From Nymphaea colorata (lineage: Eukaryota; Streptophyta; Magnoliopsida; Nymphaeales; Nymphaeaceae), in the NCBI RefSeq assembly GCF_008831285.2, contig NW_022204865.1:1-22628 (forward strand): a stretch of 22,628 nt of DNA, given 5' to 3'. Within the stretch, counting starts at the first letter, position 1. Every line of letters begins with the position of its first letter. The position numbers and the translations under genes were made by a program. Positions 1 through 10,377 of the stretch are shown here, one piece after another. The notes under the pieces were generated by a model. It was not told the origin of the DNA. It saw only the letters and a program-made list of their open reading frames with translations, and did not search any database.

Positions 1-1
1 T

Positions 2-1543
2 TAAACTAATGCATCAAACTACAAAAAATAACAAAAGATAAATGAACAATTTGCATATACAATCTGTGATTTAACCAATTTTCACAACAATTAAACTGAT
101 GAAACAGTTCAGGTTGTAAGAAAGGATATTATAGGATTGATGAAAGGCAACCATTATCAAACAGCTTCAATCTTACTGCAAAATTACATATAGAACAATT
201 TCAGTTTAGCCGAAAGTGAAGAGTATATTGGATTTGGATGCAAAGCTGAACATTAAAGTTTCTGTTAAGAAAAAGAAGCCAAGTGGTATGGAGATAGCAT
301 ATCTCTTTACGACCTACTGGGCATTTGCATATTGAAGGACCGTAATGGCTCCTAGGAAGAACTGAAATGGTTTTAGAAGATGCACGCAGCGTTTCCGGAA
401 AGCTACCAGGTATCGTTTGGCCTGGCCGTCATTAAAATGAACAATGGCTCATACGAGGAAGCGTTAAAGATGTTCGACAAAGTAATACAGGTCAAGAAAG
501 CCTTCAGCAAAGCCTATTTGATGAAAGCCCTCGCGTACGAAGCAACGAAAGACGCCTTCGATACGCTGAAAAATGCCCAACTCTTTCTGTAGAGGGAACC
601 CTAGAATTGCCTGGGAAAACTCCTCTTGTGTTTGTCTTCAGGCAGAGGCAGCCAGTAGGTATGCTAGACCATGAGCGGCCTTCTTTCTCAGCAGCCCACC
701 TATCTGAGGCCTTGACGCACACATTCAGCTCGCCAAGTAAAACATAAATCAAAGAAATCTCAAAGAGGCAAGAAGCATTTTTGTAGGCCTGCTTATTCAT
801 GGAAACCTAACAGCTCAAGAAAAAGTTACTTGCTATGATAACCTCGCCACTATTGCAGCAGACCATCTTTACAACCATTAGGAAGCCGCCATAGCCTTTT
901 ATAGGTAAGCGGTATCTACTTCTTTTGCAGGCCAATATTAGTTATTGAATAAGCTGATTAAAATTCCAAAGGTACAATAAAATGAGAAAGAAGTAATCGA
1001 AATTGCAAAAAAATTGTATAGCAAGTCAAAAGATAAATTGGTCAGACATAGCGAATAACAAGGCTAAAGCATTTGAAAAATATACTGTTTTAAGCTTATA
1101 ATTATATTGTATGGATTTACTTTGATAGATGCTGGTACTCGAATGTGATAAAGCTTCTCAAAGAATGGGAGACGTTTTCTCCAGAGAAACATAATGGCTA
1201 CATTAAATTCATCAATTTTACAAAAAAATGCACCAAATTTTATTTGGATGACCTAGAAAGATATATTTGGTACGATACCTGCAAAGATTTGAATTACAAA
1301 GTGGAAGAAGCTTAGTAATAAATAAAAAAAATCAATAAACTTTATCTAAATAAGATTGAGTAGCTCAGGATTGTTGAGTAATGCATCGCGAACAAAGATT
1401 ACTCAACCTACACTCTAGAGTATCTTCGTTAGGAAAAATCACGACTCAACTCCTATATTGAAGATTTTCTTTTTTAGCACCATATAAAAATGTGCGAGGA
1501 ATAGAGACAAAAGAAGCTAAAAGAGGAAGCCAATACAATTTGA
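2..1543 (+). CDS. TPR-repeat protein, tandem copy 1 (5' end outside window, frame interrupted)
   Basis: The frame is open from base 2 to a TGA at 1541-1543 when TAA/TAG are sense. No start codon can be assigned, so the N-terminus lies to the left. TPR-type helical pairs are visible: the stretch at 380-592 has the YEEALKMFDKVIQ pattern, and about 760-960 has EAAIAFYR followed by AV. The protein is clearly related to the RING-TPR protein encoded at 16240-18041; both share a LAES...IG block, then YDLLGIC and FSKAYLM/FSKPYLM. Two frame changes are needed. One is at 704-713, shared with copy 2 (a 7-nt insertion relative to TPR spacing). The other is a missing base in an A7 run at 1007-1013, because copy 2 has one more base there and the corrected residues align. 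The function is presumably a protein-interaction scaffold. Whether it carries an N-terminal RING like its relative cannot be seen. It could be a live gene with sequence errors or a pseudogene. Confidence 0.72.
344..810 (+). repeat. Near-identical tract, copy 1 (matches 2116-2582)
   Basis: 467 bp match 2116-2582 with about 10 differences (about 98% identity). Identity stops abruptly after the sequence ending cctaa at 810/2582, beyond which the genes are homologous but strongly diverged. The tract is visibly richer in G+C than its flanks. One of the differences is GAA versus TAA at the same codon. This is best explained by recent gene conversion or partial duplication. Confidence 0.85.
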
Positions 1544-1956
1544 TTGCATATCTATGTTATGATTAACCCATATAATACATTACCATCTTCTGATCATTTG
1601 AAATAGAGTTTATCCAGCTTTGGATAGCTTAAAAACATGTCAAAGCTCCTTAAAATAAATTTTGCCAGTGGAAAAACTCATGTTTTTAAAAATAAGAGCT
1701 ACAAAGGTATCTTAACTATTGCTTTTGCTGGCCATTTGTACTTAGATGGAGTAATAGTGTCCTATTTGCTGTGAAGAATATCACTTTCTCTTATCTCCAG
1801 CCTTTACAAGCAATTAAAGACAACACACGCTATGCCGAAGTTGCTATGGATTTCAGCTTGATAGGCAAGATTTGCTTGTCAGCCCATAGAGAAACATATT
1901 TGAGCCTTATAACCGTTGTGACCGTATCATATCTTAATCAAAAACCACGAGCTTGA
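1544..1956. other. Degenerate inter-copy region with duplicated gene fragment
   Basis: This stretch lies between the two tandem TPR copies. At 1591-1630 it holds a near-copy of 3450-3492, which is the last coding segment (read on the minus strand: SYPKL then DKLYFK and a TGA) of the hypothetical gene at 3453-4130. From about 1771 to 1953 a plus frame reads as helical, TPR-like residues (for example QAIKDNTRYAEVAMDF) and stops at TGA 1954-1956. It has no ATG. I read it as a remnant of the 5' part of a TPR gene left by the duplication. No other feature is apparent. Confidence 0.4.
1591..1630 (-). repeat. Duplicated 3' end of the 3453-4130 gene (partial copy)
   Basis: About 40 bp match 3450-3492, including the TGA stop of the minus-strand hypothetical gene. 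The copy is 3 nt shorter (one leucine codon missing) and has a few substitutions. It sits 48 bp past the stop of TPR copy 1, as the parent sits 125 bp past the stop of copy 2. The duplicated unit therefore originally contained the TPR gene end plus the end of its convergent neighbour. Confidence 0.75.
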
Positions 1957-3325
1957 GTAAGTAACACCAATTATAGAGGCAAATTTTATAGGATATTGAT
2001 TAGCTACTAAAAATTAATTCTGAGAACAGAGGCCAATTTCAGTTTAGCCGAAAGTGAAGAGTATATTGGATTCGGATCAAGAGCAGAAAGGTAAGGCTTC
2101 TGTTAAGATATATATAGTGGCTCCTAGGAATAACTGAAATGGTTTTAGAAGATGCACGCAGCGTTTCCGGAAAGCTACCAGGTATCGTTTGGCCTGGCCG
2201 TCATTAAAATGAACAATGGCTCATACGAAGAAGCGTTAAAGATGTTCGACAAAGTAATACAGGTCAAGAAAGCCTTCAGCAAAGCCTATCTGATGAAAGC
2301 CCTCGCGTACGAAGCAACGAAAGACACCTTCGATACGCTGAAAAATGTCCAACTCTTTCTGTAGAGGGAACCGTAGAATTGTCTGGGAAAACTCCTCTTG
2401 TGTCTGTCTTCAGGCAGGGGCAGCCAGTAGGTATGCTAGACCATGAGCGGCCTTCTTTCTCAGCAGCCCACCTACCTGAGGCCTTGACGCACACATTCAG
2501 CTCGCCAAGTAAAACATAAATCAAAGAAATCTCAAAGAGGCAAGAAGCATTTTTGTAGGCCTGCTTATTCATGGAAACCTAAGTCCTAACGAACGAGCAG
2601 CTTGTTATTAAAGCCTAGCTATTATAGAAACAGACTATCTGTATAGGAACTACGACGCCGCCATCATCTTCTATAGGTAAGCAGTTTCAAATGCTCTGAC
2701 AGGTCAATATTAGCTCTTGGTTCAACTGGTTAGAATTCCAAAGGTACAATAAGATGAGAAAGGAGTAATCGAAATTGGAAATAAGATTATAATCCAAGTA
2801 AAATAATAAATTCATCAAACGGAAAGAATAACAAGGCTAAAGCATTTGAAAAATATACTGTTTTAAGTTTACGGATATATTGCGAATATCTATTTCCATA
2901 ACAACGAATTCGAGGATACTATAATGCTGCTCAAATAATGGGAATTATTTGCCCCGCAAAGAGATAATCATTACATCAAATTTAAAGAATCAATAAAGAA
3001 GAAACTGAACGGGACTTTCGAATACCTACCACATATTTGGTTTTAAGCCTGCCGAGATTTGGATTATATGGTCTAAGAGGCATAAGTAGAAATATAAAAA
3101 TTTATGAAATAACGTTACAAAAAATTCAATCGGTTGAAGGAGATTGAAAGATACGTTGCGAGCAAGGAATGCTCGTTTGACGATGTGGTTATCTTGGACA
3201 TGGAAACATAAACAATTCGATCGTATTTTACAATTTTAGTAGATTGCGAAATTAAAAATGCAGATCGTATCAGAAAAAGGAAGGCAACCAAGAAGGAACA
3301 GAGCCTGACGAACCAATTGAATTGA
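1957..3325 (+). CDS. TPR-repeat protein, tandem copy 2 (probably 5'-truncated, frame interrupted)
   Basis: This is the second copy of the TPR gene, offset 1772 bp from copy 1 across the shared tract. It is open in one frame from 1957 to TGA 2485-2487, then in the next frame to TGA 3323-3325, with the same 7-nt frame break as copy 1 (about 2476-2485). Unlike copy 1 it is uninterrupted from there to its end. Relative to copy 1 it lacks about 66 nt near 2100 (an in-frame loss). It has no clear start codon, because the upstream frame ends in a TGA at 1954. Outside the 467-bp near-identical tract, the C-terminal half is only moderately similar to copy 1 (LFQVYGYIANIYF versus LFQAYNYIVWIYF; LLKQWELF versus LLKEWETF). 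The C-terminal end is lysine-rich. Either a diverged paralog partly homogenised with copy 1, or a decaying duplicate. Confidence 0.62.
2116..2582 (+). repeat. Near-identical tract, copy 2 (matches 344-810)
   Basis: Partner of 344-810. A second, shorter near-identical block lies just upstream (about 2034-2073 matching about 196-234). It is displaced because copy 2 lacks about 66 bp. Both sets lie in the same orientation. Confidence 0.85.
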
Positions 3326-3452
3326 TTCTATGATAGCTAAGTTAGTTATTTAATCCAAATTATTTATAATTAGATTTTTTTTGAGCTTGTCTTTTACGCA
3401 AGTTTAAACAACTTAAATGTTCAAAATGATGAATGATAAAGCATGAAGCTGA

Positions 3453-4130
3453 TCATTTAAGGTAGAGTTTATCCAGCAGCTTTGGATAGCTTACGTTCTC
3501 CTTTATCTCTTGTCCCGATTACATCATCACCGATCTCAAAGCTTTTTCCGAACTGGCTTCGAAACAGAAGGTACTCCACGCACTGGCTTTCTGGTTGCTT
3601 CCGTAGAGGGGATACACCTTAAACTGTCCCTTTTCGTGGGTGAAGGACTTCAGCTTGGACTTTTCGACGGCGAATACTTCGGCAAGAGGGTATTCCCCGC
3701 TTACCCATTTAGCCAAATCACTGTTGCTCTCGTAGTGCTTCTTCTTGATGTCTTCCTTTCGAATGGTCTCACAGATCAGTTTATCCAGATCTTGCAGGTG
3801 CTTGGCTATTCCCTAAGCAATAGGAGTTTTTTGCTCATATTGAATTTTTATGGAAATTTGCCAATGTGGTCCTTGGTGGATATTTGGAAGTCGATTGGCA
3901 TATGGACTTTCTTCCACTTTCAAATACGGTGACCCCAGTTGCAAGTCCTTGCAGTTCTTGATGTACTTGAGCTCGAGCTCATCGCACTCCCACTTGTCGC
4001 ATGCGCGGTTGTCAAATCTCACCTTGATCCCTACTGAGGTTAGCTTCGGCTTGAAGAAGTAAAGGTCAAGCTGCTTGTAGGACTAGAGGGCCTTGGTGGC
4101 CTCAACCATTATCCTGTACTCGAAAGGCAT
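3453..4130 (-). CDS. Hypothetical protein, 225 aa, intact
   Basis: A continuous reading frame of 226 codons runs from an ATG at 4130-4128 to a TGA at 3455-3453, with four in-frame TAA/TAG codons read as sense. I do not recognise the family. The protein is soluble and charged with no evident signal peptide or membrane helix. The N-terminal third has cysteine and acidic residues (RACDKWECDELELKY). The middle has a lysine-rich helix (IRKEDIKKKHYESN) and the C-terminal part has aromatic-rich segments (YPLYGSN, WSTFCFEA). It is convergent with TPR copy 2, with 127 bp between the stops. It is one of the few genes left of 18 kb that needs no frame correction, which argues that it is expressed and under constraint. 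Its last 13 codons are duplicated at 1591-1630. Confidence 0.75.
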
Positions 4131-4637
4131 TCACTTATATCAATTAAATGACTTATTCTCTTTCAATAGTGCAAAGCTTAATAAGCTACAAATCAAGAAT
4201 AGATATATTTATGTGCATTGTGCCATCTGCTCATCCGACTTCTTATGAAGCTCCTCAATGATACAAGCGTTTGATTATTATTTAATGGTTATAAAAGCTT
4301 GCTTTATCGCTTTGAGTCTTAAAAATGGGAGAATATATAGATTGATGCAGCCGATTGATTGTGGTAGCATCCATTCATTCACCAGCATTTACGCCATTTC
4401 AAGTTATCTCCTCAATCATATTCCAAATACCTACCCTCCAATGCCGCATGAAATCAAGATGGAAACCATCAAAACGTGACATAGAATTATAATCCTTTCT
4501 TTCAGGCATGGAATGACTATTTGAAGAGCTGTATTATCGAAAGAAGAGCATTCCGCCAAGGAGAAAGCTTATATATGTAAATCCCACTCGAGCATGAATA
4601 AAAAATAGACAATCTTGAAAAGTATAAGGAGATAGTT
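4131..4637. other. Unassigned stretch with short open frames
   Basis: No gene can be named here. A plus frame is open from an ATG at 4258 to TGA 4477-4479 (73 aa, ending near PPMPHEIKMETIKT). Another plus frame, the one that continues into the amidotransferase gene, is open from about 4500 with a charged helical composition (AWNDYLKSCIIERRAFR). These could be the end of one broken gene, or 5' sequence of the amidotransferase. Because only TGA stops translation, open frames of this size are weak evidence. Confidence 0.3.
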
Positions 4638-5574
4638 ATGGAATAAGGGTAAAAAAATGATAAAACAAAGAGGCTTTCGCGCATTTTTGGCATAGATGCA
4701 TTCACAACATAGAGAAAGATCGGAATTTATTTGATGCACGCAGTAAAATAAAATAAAATCTACTCTTCTCGGTTGAACATTTCTGCTATCTTGCTAGGAA
4801 TACTGTTCAACAACTAAAATTGGGCCATTTTTGATATTACCAAGGGCATCATTCCCACAGTTGAATAGCTTTCTACGTTTGACGCCATTGTGATCACTGG
4901 AGGAGTTACTCGACCATAGATAAGCCTCCACATGTGCAAAAAGCCATTGATAATTTGGGATAAGCCTACAATTTCCAAAAATTAAAGATAGTTGGCACTT
5001 GTTACGGTCATTTGCTTATTTCTCAACATTTTGGAGCAAAAATCATCAACAAATAGACAACAGCAGGCCTATTCAATATCCATTTCGATCAAAACAATGT
5101 CCAAAGATACAAAATTTATCAAAACTGGGTGCATTTTCTCCATTATTGCTAAGCCAGTATCATGATTAGCGTGTAGCCACTGTTCCTTAAGGCTTTGATC
5201 TGCTGGCGACGAGCGAAAACTGTGGAGTGGAGTGCATAGTTTCCAAAGACGAGAGGATCTTTAGTTGCCAATTCCATAGCTAGCTTCCCTATGATTTCAT
5301 ATAGAGCTTAATGGTGCAGCAAAGGAATGCAGGCCAGTGTAATTGGGTTTATACTCTCAACGAACCAAAGACAAGGATTGATAAGAATATTGAAGATTCA
5401 CAACTGTTTCTAGAGACAATCAGATAGATAGATTTATAGATTATTGATTTGATTGAGATTCAATATAAATACAGTCGAAGACTTTTCATTTATGGCTTTT
5501 TGAACTTATCTGTAAGGATTTTGGTGAGAATAAATTATTATGTTTTGCTTTTGGTGTGGCTATATTATGATTGA
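4638..5574 (+). CDS. Class I glutamine-amidotransferase-like protein (frame interrupted)
   Basis: The product resembles stand-alone GATase1 proteins, which hydrolyse glutamine or gamma-glutamyl compounds with a Cys-His-Glu triad. In order I see a KIGIYLMHA opening strand (about 4716), the FDAIVITGG strand and loop (about 4878-4904), the nucleophile elbow VGTCYGHLLISQHFGAKII (about 4990-5046, Cys in TCYGH), VPxGFDLLATSENCGVE (about 5182-5230), and the His-x-Glu region QFHSxL (about 5270-5286). In that last motif the Glu position is a TAG codon at 5281. Two apparent missing bases change the frame, near 4899-4910 and 5140-5152; with them bridged, the family pattern is continuous. The ATG at 4638 is the nearest in-frame start upstream of the domain; an alternative is 4575. 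The C-terminal 90 residues after the triad are unassigned. Substrate unknown. Confidence 0.7.
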
Positions 5575-6149
5575 TGTGCTTGGTAGCCAGGATTTATCTT
5601 AGTTGTGACGGATGAAGCACCAGCTACAAAAGGGAGTGATACGTTAGTCTATTGCCATCTATTTGTATTCACTAATACTCAAGTTTATATCAACCAGCTG
5701 AGGCCAGTTGTTCCGAACCAAAGCCATCACTCCACTTGCTTCAATTTTATTGTAGACTAAATAATGGGAATAGACATAAGCCAATCGTTTTAGTTGCCGA
5801 CCTCGCCTTAGAAAGATGGAAAAGCCACTGGCTTATATTTAGTTGCTTCCTTATGACTGATCCCTACCGATATTGATAAGTTAAAGATTGGGAAGTTTGT
5901 CCTGGATAGATGCTTACAGCCTTTGCTCCTGATCTGGTTGTAGCCTACTTCTAAGAGCAATCACTTATGAAGAGCAATTTGATATTGGACCAGTTGGCTG
6001 CTGAAAAGTATAGCATGGATATGCTGTTATCTTGCCTCCTCCACCTATGTCAAATACAATCAACGCATTCTTAACATTTGGACATCTTGAGTATTGGCAT
6101 TGCAGATGTTGTAAGCTGTTCGTCTTTGATATCGAAAGAATCTACATGA
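5575..6149 (+). pseudogene. Coding-like remnant, unassigned
   Basis: Directly after the amidotransferase stop the same frame stays open to TGA 5854-5856 (contains VVTDEAPATKGSDTL). A second coherent frame runs from about an ATG at 5911 to TGA 6147-6149 (contains DLVVAYF and LILDQLAAEKYSMDMLL). Residue composition looks protein-like, but I recognise no domain and the two pieces are out of frame with each other. It may be a broken gene or part of a larger interrupted gene. Confidence that it codes is low. Confidence 0.3.
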
Positions 6150-6196
6150 AATCAATAATACAAAGGTTCACTTCCTCCGTAAACAATAATCTTTCT

Positions 6197-7500
6197 TCAT
6201 GTCTACAACCTTTTTGATTATTATTCAATCTTAATCAAAGATAGCTAATTATTCTTCACTCCGATGGTATGATGGTATGATATGATGATATGTTAGTCGG
6301 CAATATCAGTTGTTTTTAAGAAAGAGATTTGGTTTTTTTCGAACTGGTCGAAGGAGTAATTCATGAGGAAGGTGAGCGAGTTGGGTGTGTTGAGGAAGGT
6401 GGGCGTGAAGGTCTGGTAGATGATCGGACAGGGAGTCACCACTTGCTGGATCTCGCACTATCGGTAGCTGGGGTATTTATCAGCGTTTTCATTATCATAG
6501 TTCTGTCGAATTATCCTCCTTCTTGGTCGCTATCGATGACAGGCAATCCCTCCACCTCTAGATGGTTCTTTTTTTCCTCTTCCACTTCATGTCATCCTCT
6601 TCTTCCTCTTCTTCGCATTCGGTGGTTCTTCTTCGATTTCCATCTCTTCGATTTCTTCTTTTTCGTTGATAAACTTGACGAGCATTTCTTTTTCGGTGAG
6701 GTTATCTTTATGATACTTCTTGGCGAGTCTAATGGTGAGTGTTTTGAATCTATTCTTGATCATGTGTTCGGTCCTGTGGTTCTGGAGAGCCTTGACTATT
6801 TCTGACCATTTCTTGCCCCTGGTGAGGATGAACTCCACCATTTTTCTATCTTCAGTACTTTCCCACTGGCCGCTATATTCATTATATCATACTGCTTTTT
6901 CTATGGATCGAGGTGGTTGAACCATCTCTACCGGCATTGCTTCCCAGTTCTGAAGTACTTTTTCTGTGAGAGCTCAAATAAGGTCCTGGCTATCTCGTTC
7001 CATTTGTTGTTCACTGGATCCTTTCTGAATCGTATCGAACTTACTTTATTATTGTTTATAATAGTGAAGTTTATTCTTATTCCCATTTTCTCTTGATCGT
7101 CGTCCTCTCGTTGATCAGTCTCACGGCCTCGTATTCAAGGATGCTCTATTCTTTATTGAAAATATTCGAGAGATATTTCCACTCTTTTTCTGTCTGCGTC
7201 GGCAAGGGATTACGTAATTTTGGATGAGGGTGGCCTTGCATCCGCTGAGGGCGACGATGAACCACTGGTAGGCCTTGAGTTCGTTTTCTAGCCATACGGA
7301 GGACTTCATTCTTGGTTTATTGGTGGGCTCCCTATATTGAGTGCAAAATACATGGTAGTAAGTTTTTCGTAGAACTTTCGGATTTTTACGATGGTAAAGG
7401 TGTTGGCCAATTGCGGATTGATCTTGTTGCGACGACACTGTGTCTTTAGGAAGCTTTTCCAGCATTTCTTTTTTTGCAGCTCCTCCAATATATTTTCCAT
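6197..7500 (-). CDS. Myb-repeat (R2R3/3R-type) DNA-binding protein (frame interrupted)
   Basis: The minus strand reads as a Myb transcription-factor-like protein from an ATG at 7500-7498 to a TGA at 6199-6197. A possible first repeat begins near TEKEWKYLSNIFNKE (about 7150-7195). The second repeat is clear, with KWNEIARTLF and then RTGKQCR followed by RWFNHLDP (about 6910-7035). The third repeat has WESTEDRKMVEFI, KKWSEIVKAL and RTEHMIKNRFKTL (about 6730-6865). The tryptophan spacing and the RTGKQCR/RTEHMIKNRFK recognition helices are diagnostic of Myb repeats 2 and 3. In repeat 2 the residue between CR and RW is encoded by TAG (6930-6928) where the family has Glu. An acidic, lysine-rich linker and a Thr/Pro-rich tail follow. 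Several frame changes occur (about 7310, 7205, 7040, 6870, 6600). It is divergent from the channel gene with 97 bp between starts. Confidence 0.75.
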
Positions 7501-7597
7501 TATTTTTAAAATTATTACGAGGGGTGGTGCATTGTTGCCGTTTTTATTATCACTTTTTAGATTTCTTTTTGGGTGCTTTGGTTTATAAAGTTTGTTA

Positions 7598-10324
7598 ATG
7601 TTTGAAAAGAATGGAAATTCCGAAGAGGAAGTCTTGATCTTGAAAAATTTGGACATCATGGCATACGAGGAGCGCACGCACTTCAAACCGGAATAGCTTC
7701 CCTCACTTGCCCAAGCCGAAAAATAATTGTAGCCGTTGCTAGTGCGGGACCAAAATGGTATGCAGTTTGTCACTCAGGAGAAAAATTAGTCTCACATGCT
7801 CGCTGGAAGAGTTCAAGAAGTATGGCCCTGGAGTTTACCTCATTTTCAAATTCATGAAATACCTTATAATTGCATGGCTGTTCTTTTGGTCTTTCCGCTG
7901 ACCAATATGATCATCTTGATTGAATCGGAAAACCAATACAATGGTACCGCTTTTGTTAGGTAGATAACAACTTCTAGACGATGCTGGAGGCGACCACCTT
8001 CAACGGAACCTCAAGGATGAATGCCCTAATTTACAGTTTTAATTTCATGGTGGTAATGTTTTAACAATCCCCTATGTTATTGGAAATAAAATGAATCTAA
8101 AATGGTCGTATAGTGTACCAACGAAATATGCCTGCCTTCTTATTTCACAGTCATATTGACCAACATCCCCAACCACTATACCGAACACGAGTTTAAAGAA
8201 TATATGAGGAGAGATACGGAAAGATCTTGGACATCTATACTGCCAAAAATTATCATGAGGATATCAAGAAGTACAAAGCCATGTATCATTTGGTTGAGGA
8301 GTTCAAGGAGGAAAGGGAATTTTACCTAAAGAATAAGGATAAGTAGAGTTGCATCAAACTGGTGGAGTTGTTCTTGAAGTTTAGACACCTTCACCAGATC
8401 TTCAACGATAATACTAGCGACCAAAAGATATACGAACCTTACTGCGTATTCATTACCTTCTAGAACTTCATGCAGAAGGAAAAATTACTGCATGACCAAT
8501 AGACTTAAAAATCGTGGTTCTCCTGTTAAAAGGTAGGAATAGTGATAAGGATAATCCGATAGCTACAAAAGATAGGCGAATTTTGAGCCATGCACGATGT
8601 AGCCTGATGGAGTGGCTTGGTAGAACTTGAACATGACCACAAGTAGAGGATAATTCGATGCGGACTGATTACTCTCTTGCTGTTGCTATTTCTGTTTGTC
8701 TCTATCACCATCATCTTCATTTCGTGGCTGCAGAGTCTGGCCTTTACCTTGACCAGTATAGTTAGATGACTTTGAGGAGATAAAGAACTTAAACTCGACG
8801 TAGCATGCTAAGCTATTGCGTTGAGCTCAGTTACCACAAGTTTCGTTCGATTAGTGAATGCCAGCCGTATGGTCGATACTACATGAACTATTTCACTCTT
8901 TTCCTCCTCTTTCCACTAGTGATCACTGTGCTAAGATGGTCTTCGCCTTCATCATGAAGCAGATGGTCGAACTGAGAAGACATAAGAACAGCTTTGAGAA
9001 GGTGGAATGGCAAATAGTCATCGTCTCTCTCTTCTACTTCATCAAGGCTGGAGTGATCAAGTTTGTCATATACAGGCAGTTCGTTTGGGAAGCTTCCATA
9101 TATAACTTCTCCAACTCTATCTCCCTATTTAATCCAGCTTAAATCGTTTTTGCCCATATATCCGGAAGGAATATAGGCTTTTCACTCTTTCTCGGGTGAG
9201 TGGATTGCTCACGCTTCTCATAAGATCATCCTAATAGCTATATTTTCCTTTAATTTCACCATCTTATACCATTTCTGTCATGGTCTTATTGTCAAGAAAT
9301 ATCGTGAGTCAAGGCAAGTAAGATGCTGACACAACATAAGGTCAACTAGCTATTGAAAGGTGAAGAGTTTTAGATCGAGATGATATATGCGTAGGTCATT
9401 GCTCTTTTCCTCTTCTGTATGATGTATTTCAGCTGCATCCCCATCATCTATCTCTTGGTCCTCTTCTCCTTGGTGCTCGTCTATTGGACAAGCAAATACA
9501 CTTTGATCAATTTCTGCAGGAAGCCAGTAGTATATGCCCATGGGATAAACTCTCTTGCAGTAAAGCTCATCTTCTATGGTCTAATTTTGAACTGCATCGT
9601 TTCTCCCATTTACTTTTCATAGTTGGATGAAAGCTAGGATGCCCACCTATCTCCTTGTATAGTGATTCACTTCTTTTGGTATTATCTCACGCTTCTTATC
9701 TCATCTGCATCTACCTTATCTTTGGAGAAAACTAAGAAAATTGATTAATAGGTCTATATCAAACTGAGAGTCTATTTTAATCCTCGATATAAAACTAATC
9801 GGTGAGAGACCAACTGAAGGGATTACCGAGGGAAGGGAAAAATGCATCCTACTCCATGCACGATAACTAAAAATACAACGAAATTTTGGAAATATTATTC
9901 ATCATGAACAAGATAGAGATCAACAAGATCGGATACTTTAACCACTCCAAAATCGAAGTCCTAAAATAGTAAATCAACAAAAAGCAAACTCTTTAAGTTG
10001 TTCAATGAGATCATCCACGATCTTGAGGAAGAGTATAGCAAATTGCGTTAGAATAAAGATTAGAAGGTGGCAAAACATGAGAAATACATATAGATACTTC
10101 GGAAGATCCAATCAGATGCTCAGAGAGAGGTGGAGGATGACCACAAGGGAAGATAATTCGAATAAATGTTCAAAAGCAAGATCAAATAGCTCAAAGTGAA
10201 CAGCATTCTCAGGGACGTTTTCGATACAAACCATATCCAAAGACTCAGATCGCAGATTAAATCACAACTCTCAGAGGATATGCACTTAGATAATCCTCTG
10301 GATACAGAGAAAAGACTTTACTGA
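7598..10324 (+). CDS. CSC1/OSCA/TMEM63-like membrane channel (frame interrupted)
   Basis: Read with TGA as stop, the plus strand encodes a multi-pass protein resembling the CSC1/OSCA (DUF221) cation-channel family. The start ATG at 7598 gives an acidic N-terminus, then LEEFKKYGPGVYL and a first membrane helix KYLIIAWLFFW. The cytoplasmic RRM-like domain begins VILTNIPNHYTEHEF (8150-8195), includes YGKILDIYTAKNY, and ends YCVFITF. It is followed by the family W-x-NL motif at 8618-8629 (x is TAG at 8621, normally Glu). At least six hydrophobic helices follow between 8650 and 9620, for example TLLLLFLFVSITIIFISWL and FLFCMMYFSCIPIIYLLVLF. The C-terminal tail (about 10010-10321) is a charged coiled coil ending DTEKRLY. 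Multiple single-base frame changes are needed, including an extra A at 7781-7785, a missing G at about 7888 and one near 8210. A live channel with sequence errors or a decayed copy. Confidence 0.68.
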
Positions 10325-10377
10325 ACATGATTTTACTATCATTGAGTATAATAAAAGATAAAATTCTAATATAGTAA

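Noticed and set aside
659-728. A 70-nt GTATGC...TTCAG intron that would repair the frame of TPR copy 1 (and the equivalent in copy 2).
   Set aside because: Splicing would delete residues (DAHIQLAK side) that align with the TPR of the 16240-18041 relative, and the segment is G+C-rich and codon-constrained, so a 7-nt insertion fits better.
504-800. A 98-residue open frame on the minus strand, conserved in both tandem copies (also 2276-2572).
   Set aside because: It is antisense to the TPR frame. The copies differ mainly at third positions of the plus frame, so its conservation is a by-product of the near-identical tract.
6263-6292. A gatggtatgatg-type short repeat as a possible regulatory or satellite element.
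   Set aside because: It lies inside the low-complexity tail of the Myb gene on the minus strand (Ile/His-rich residues), and is too short to call a satellite.
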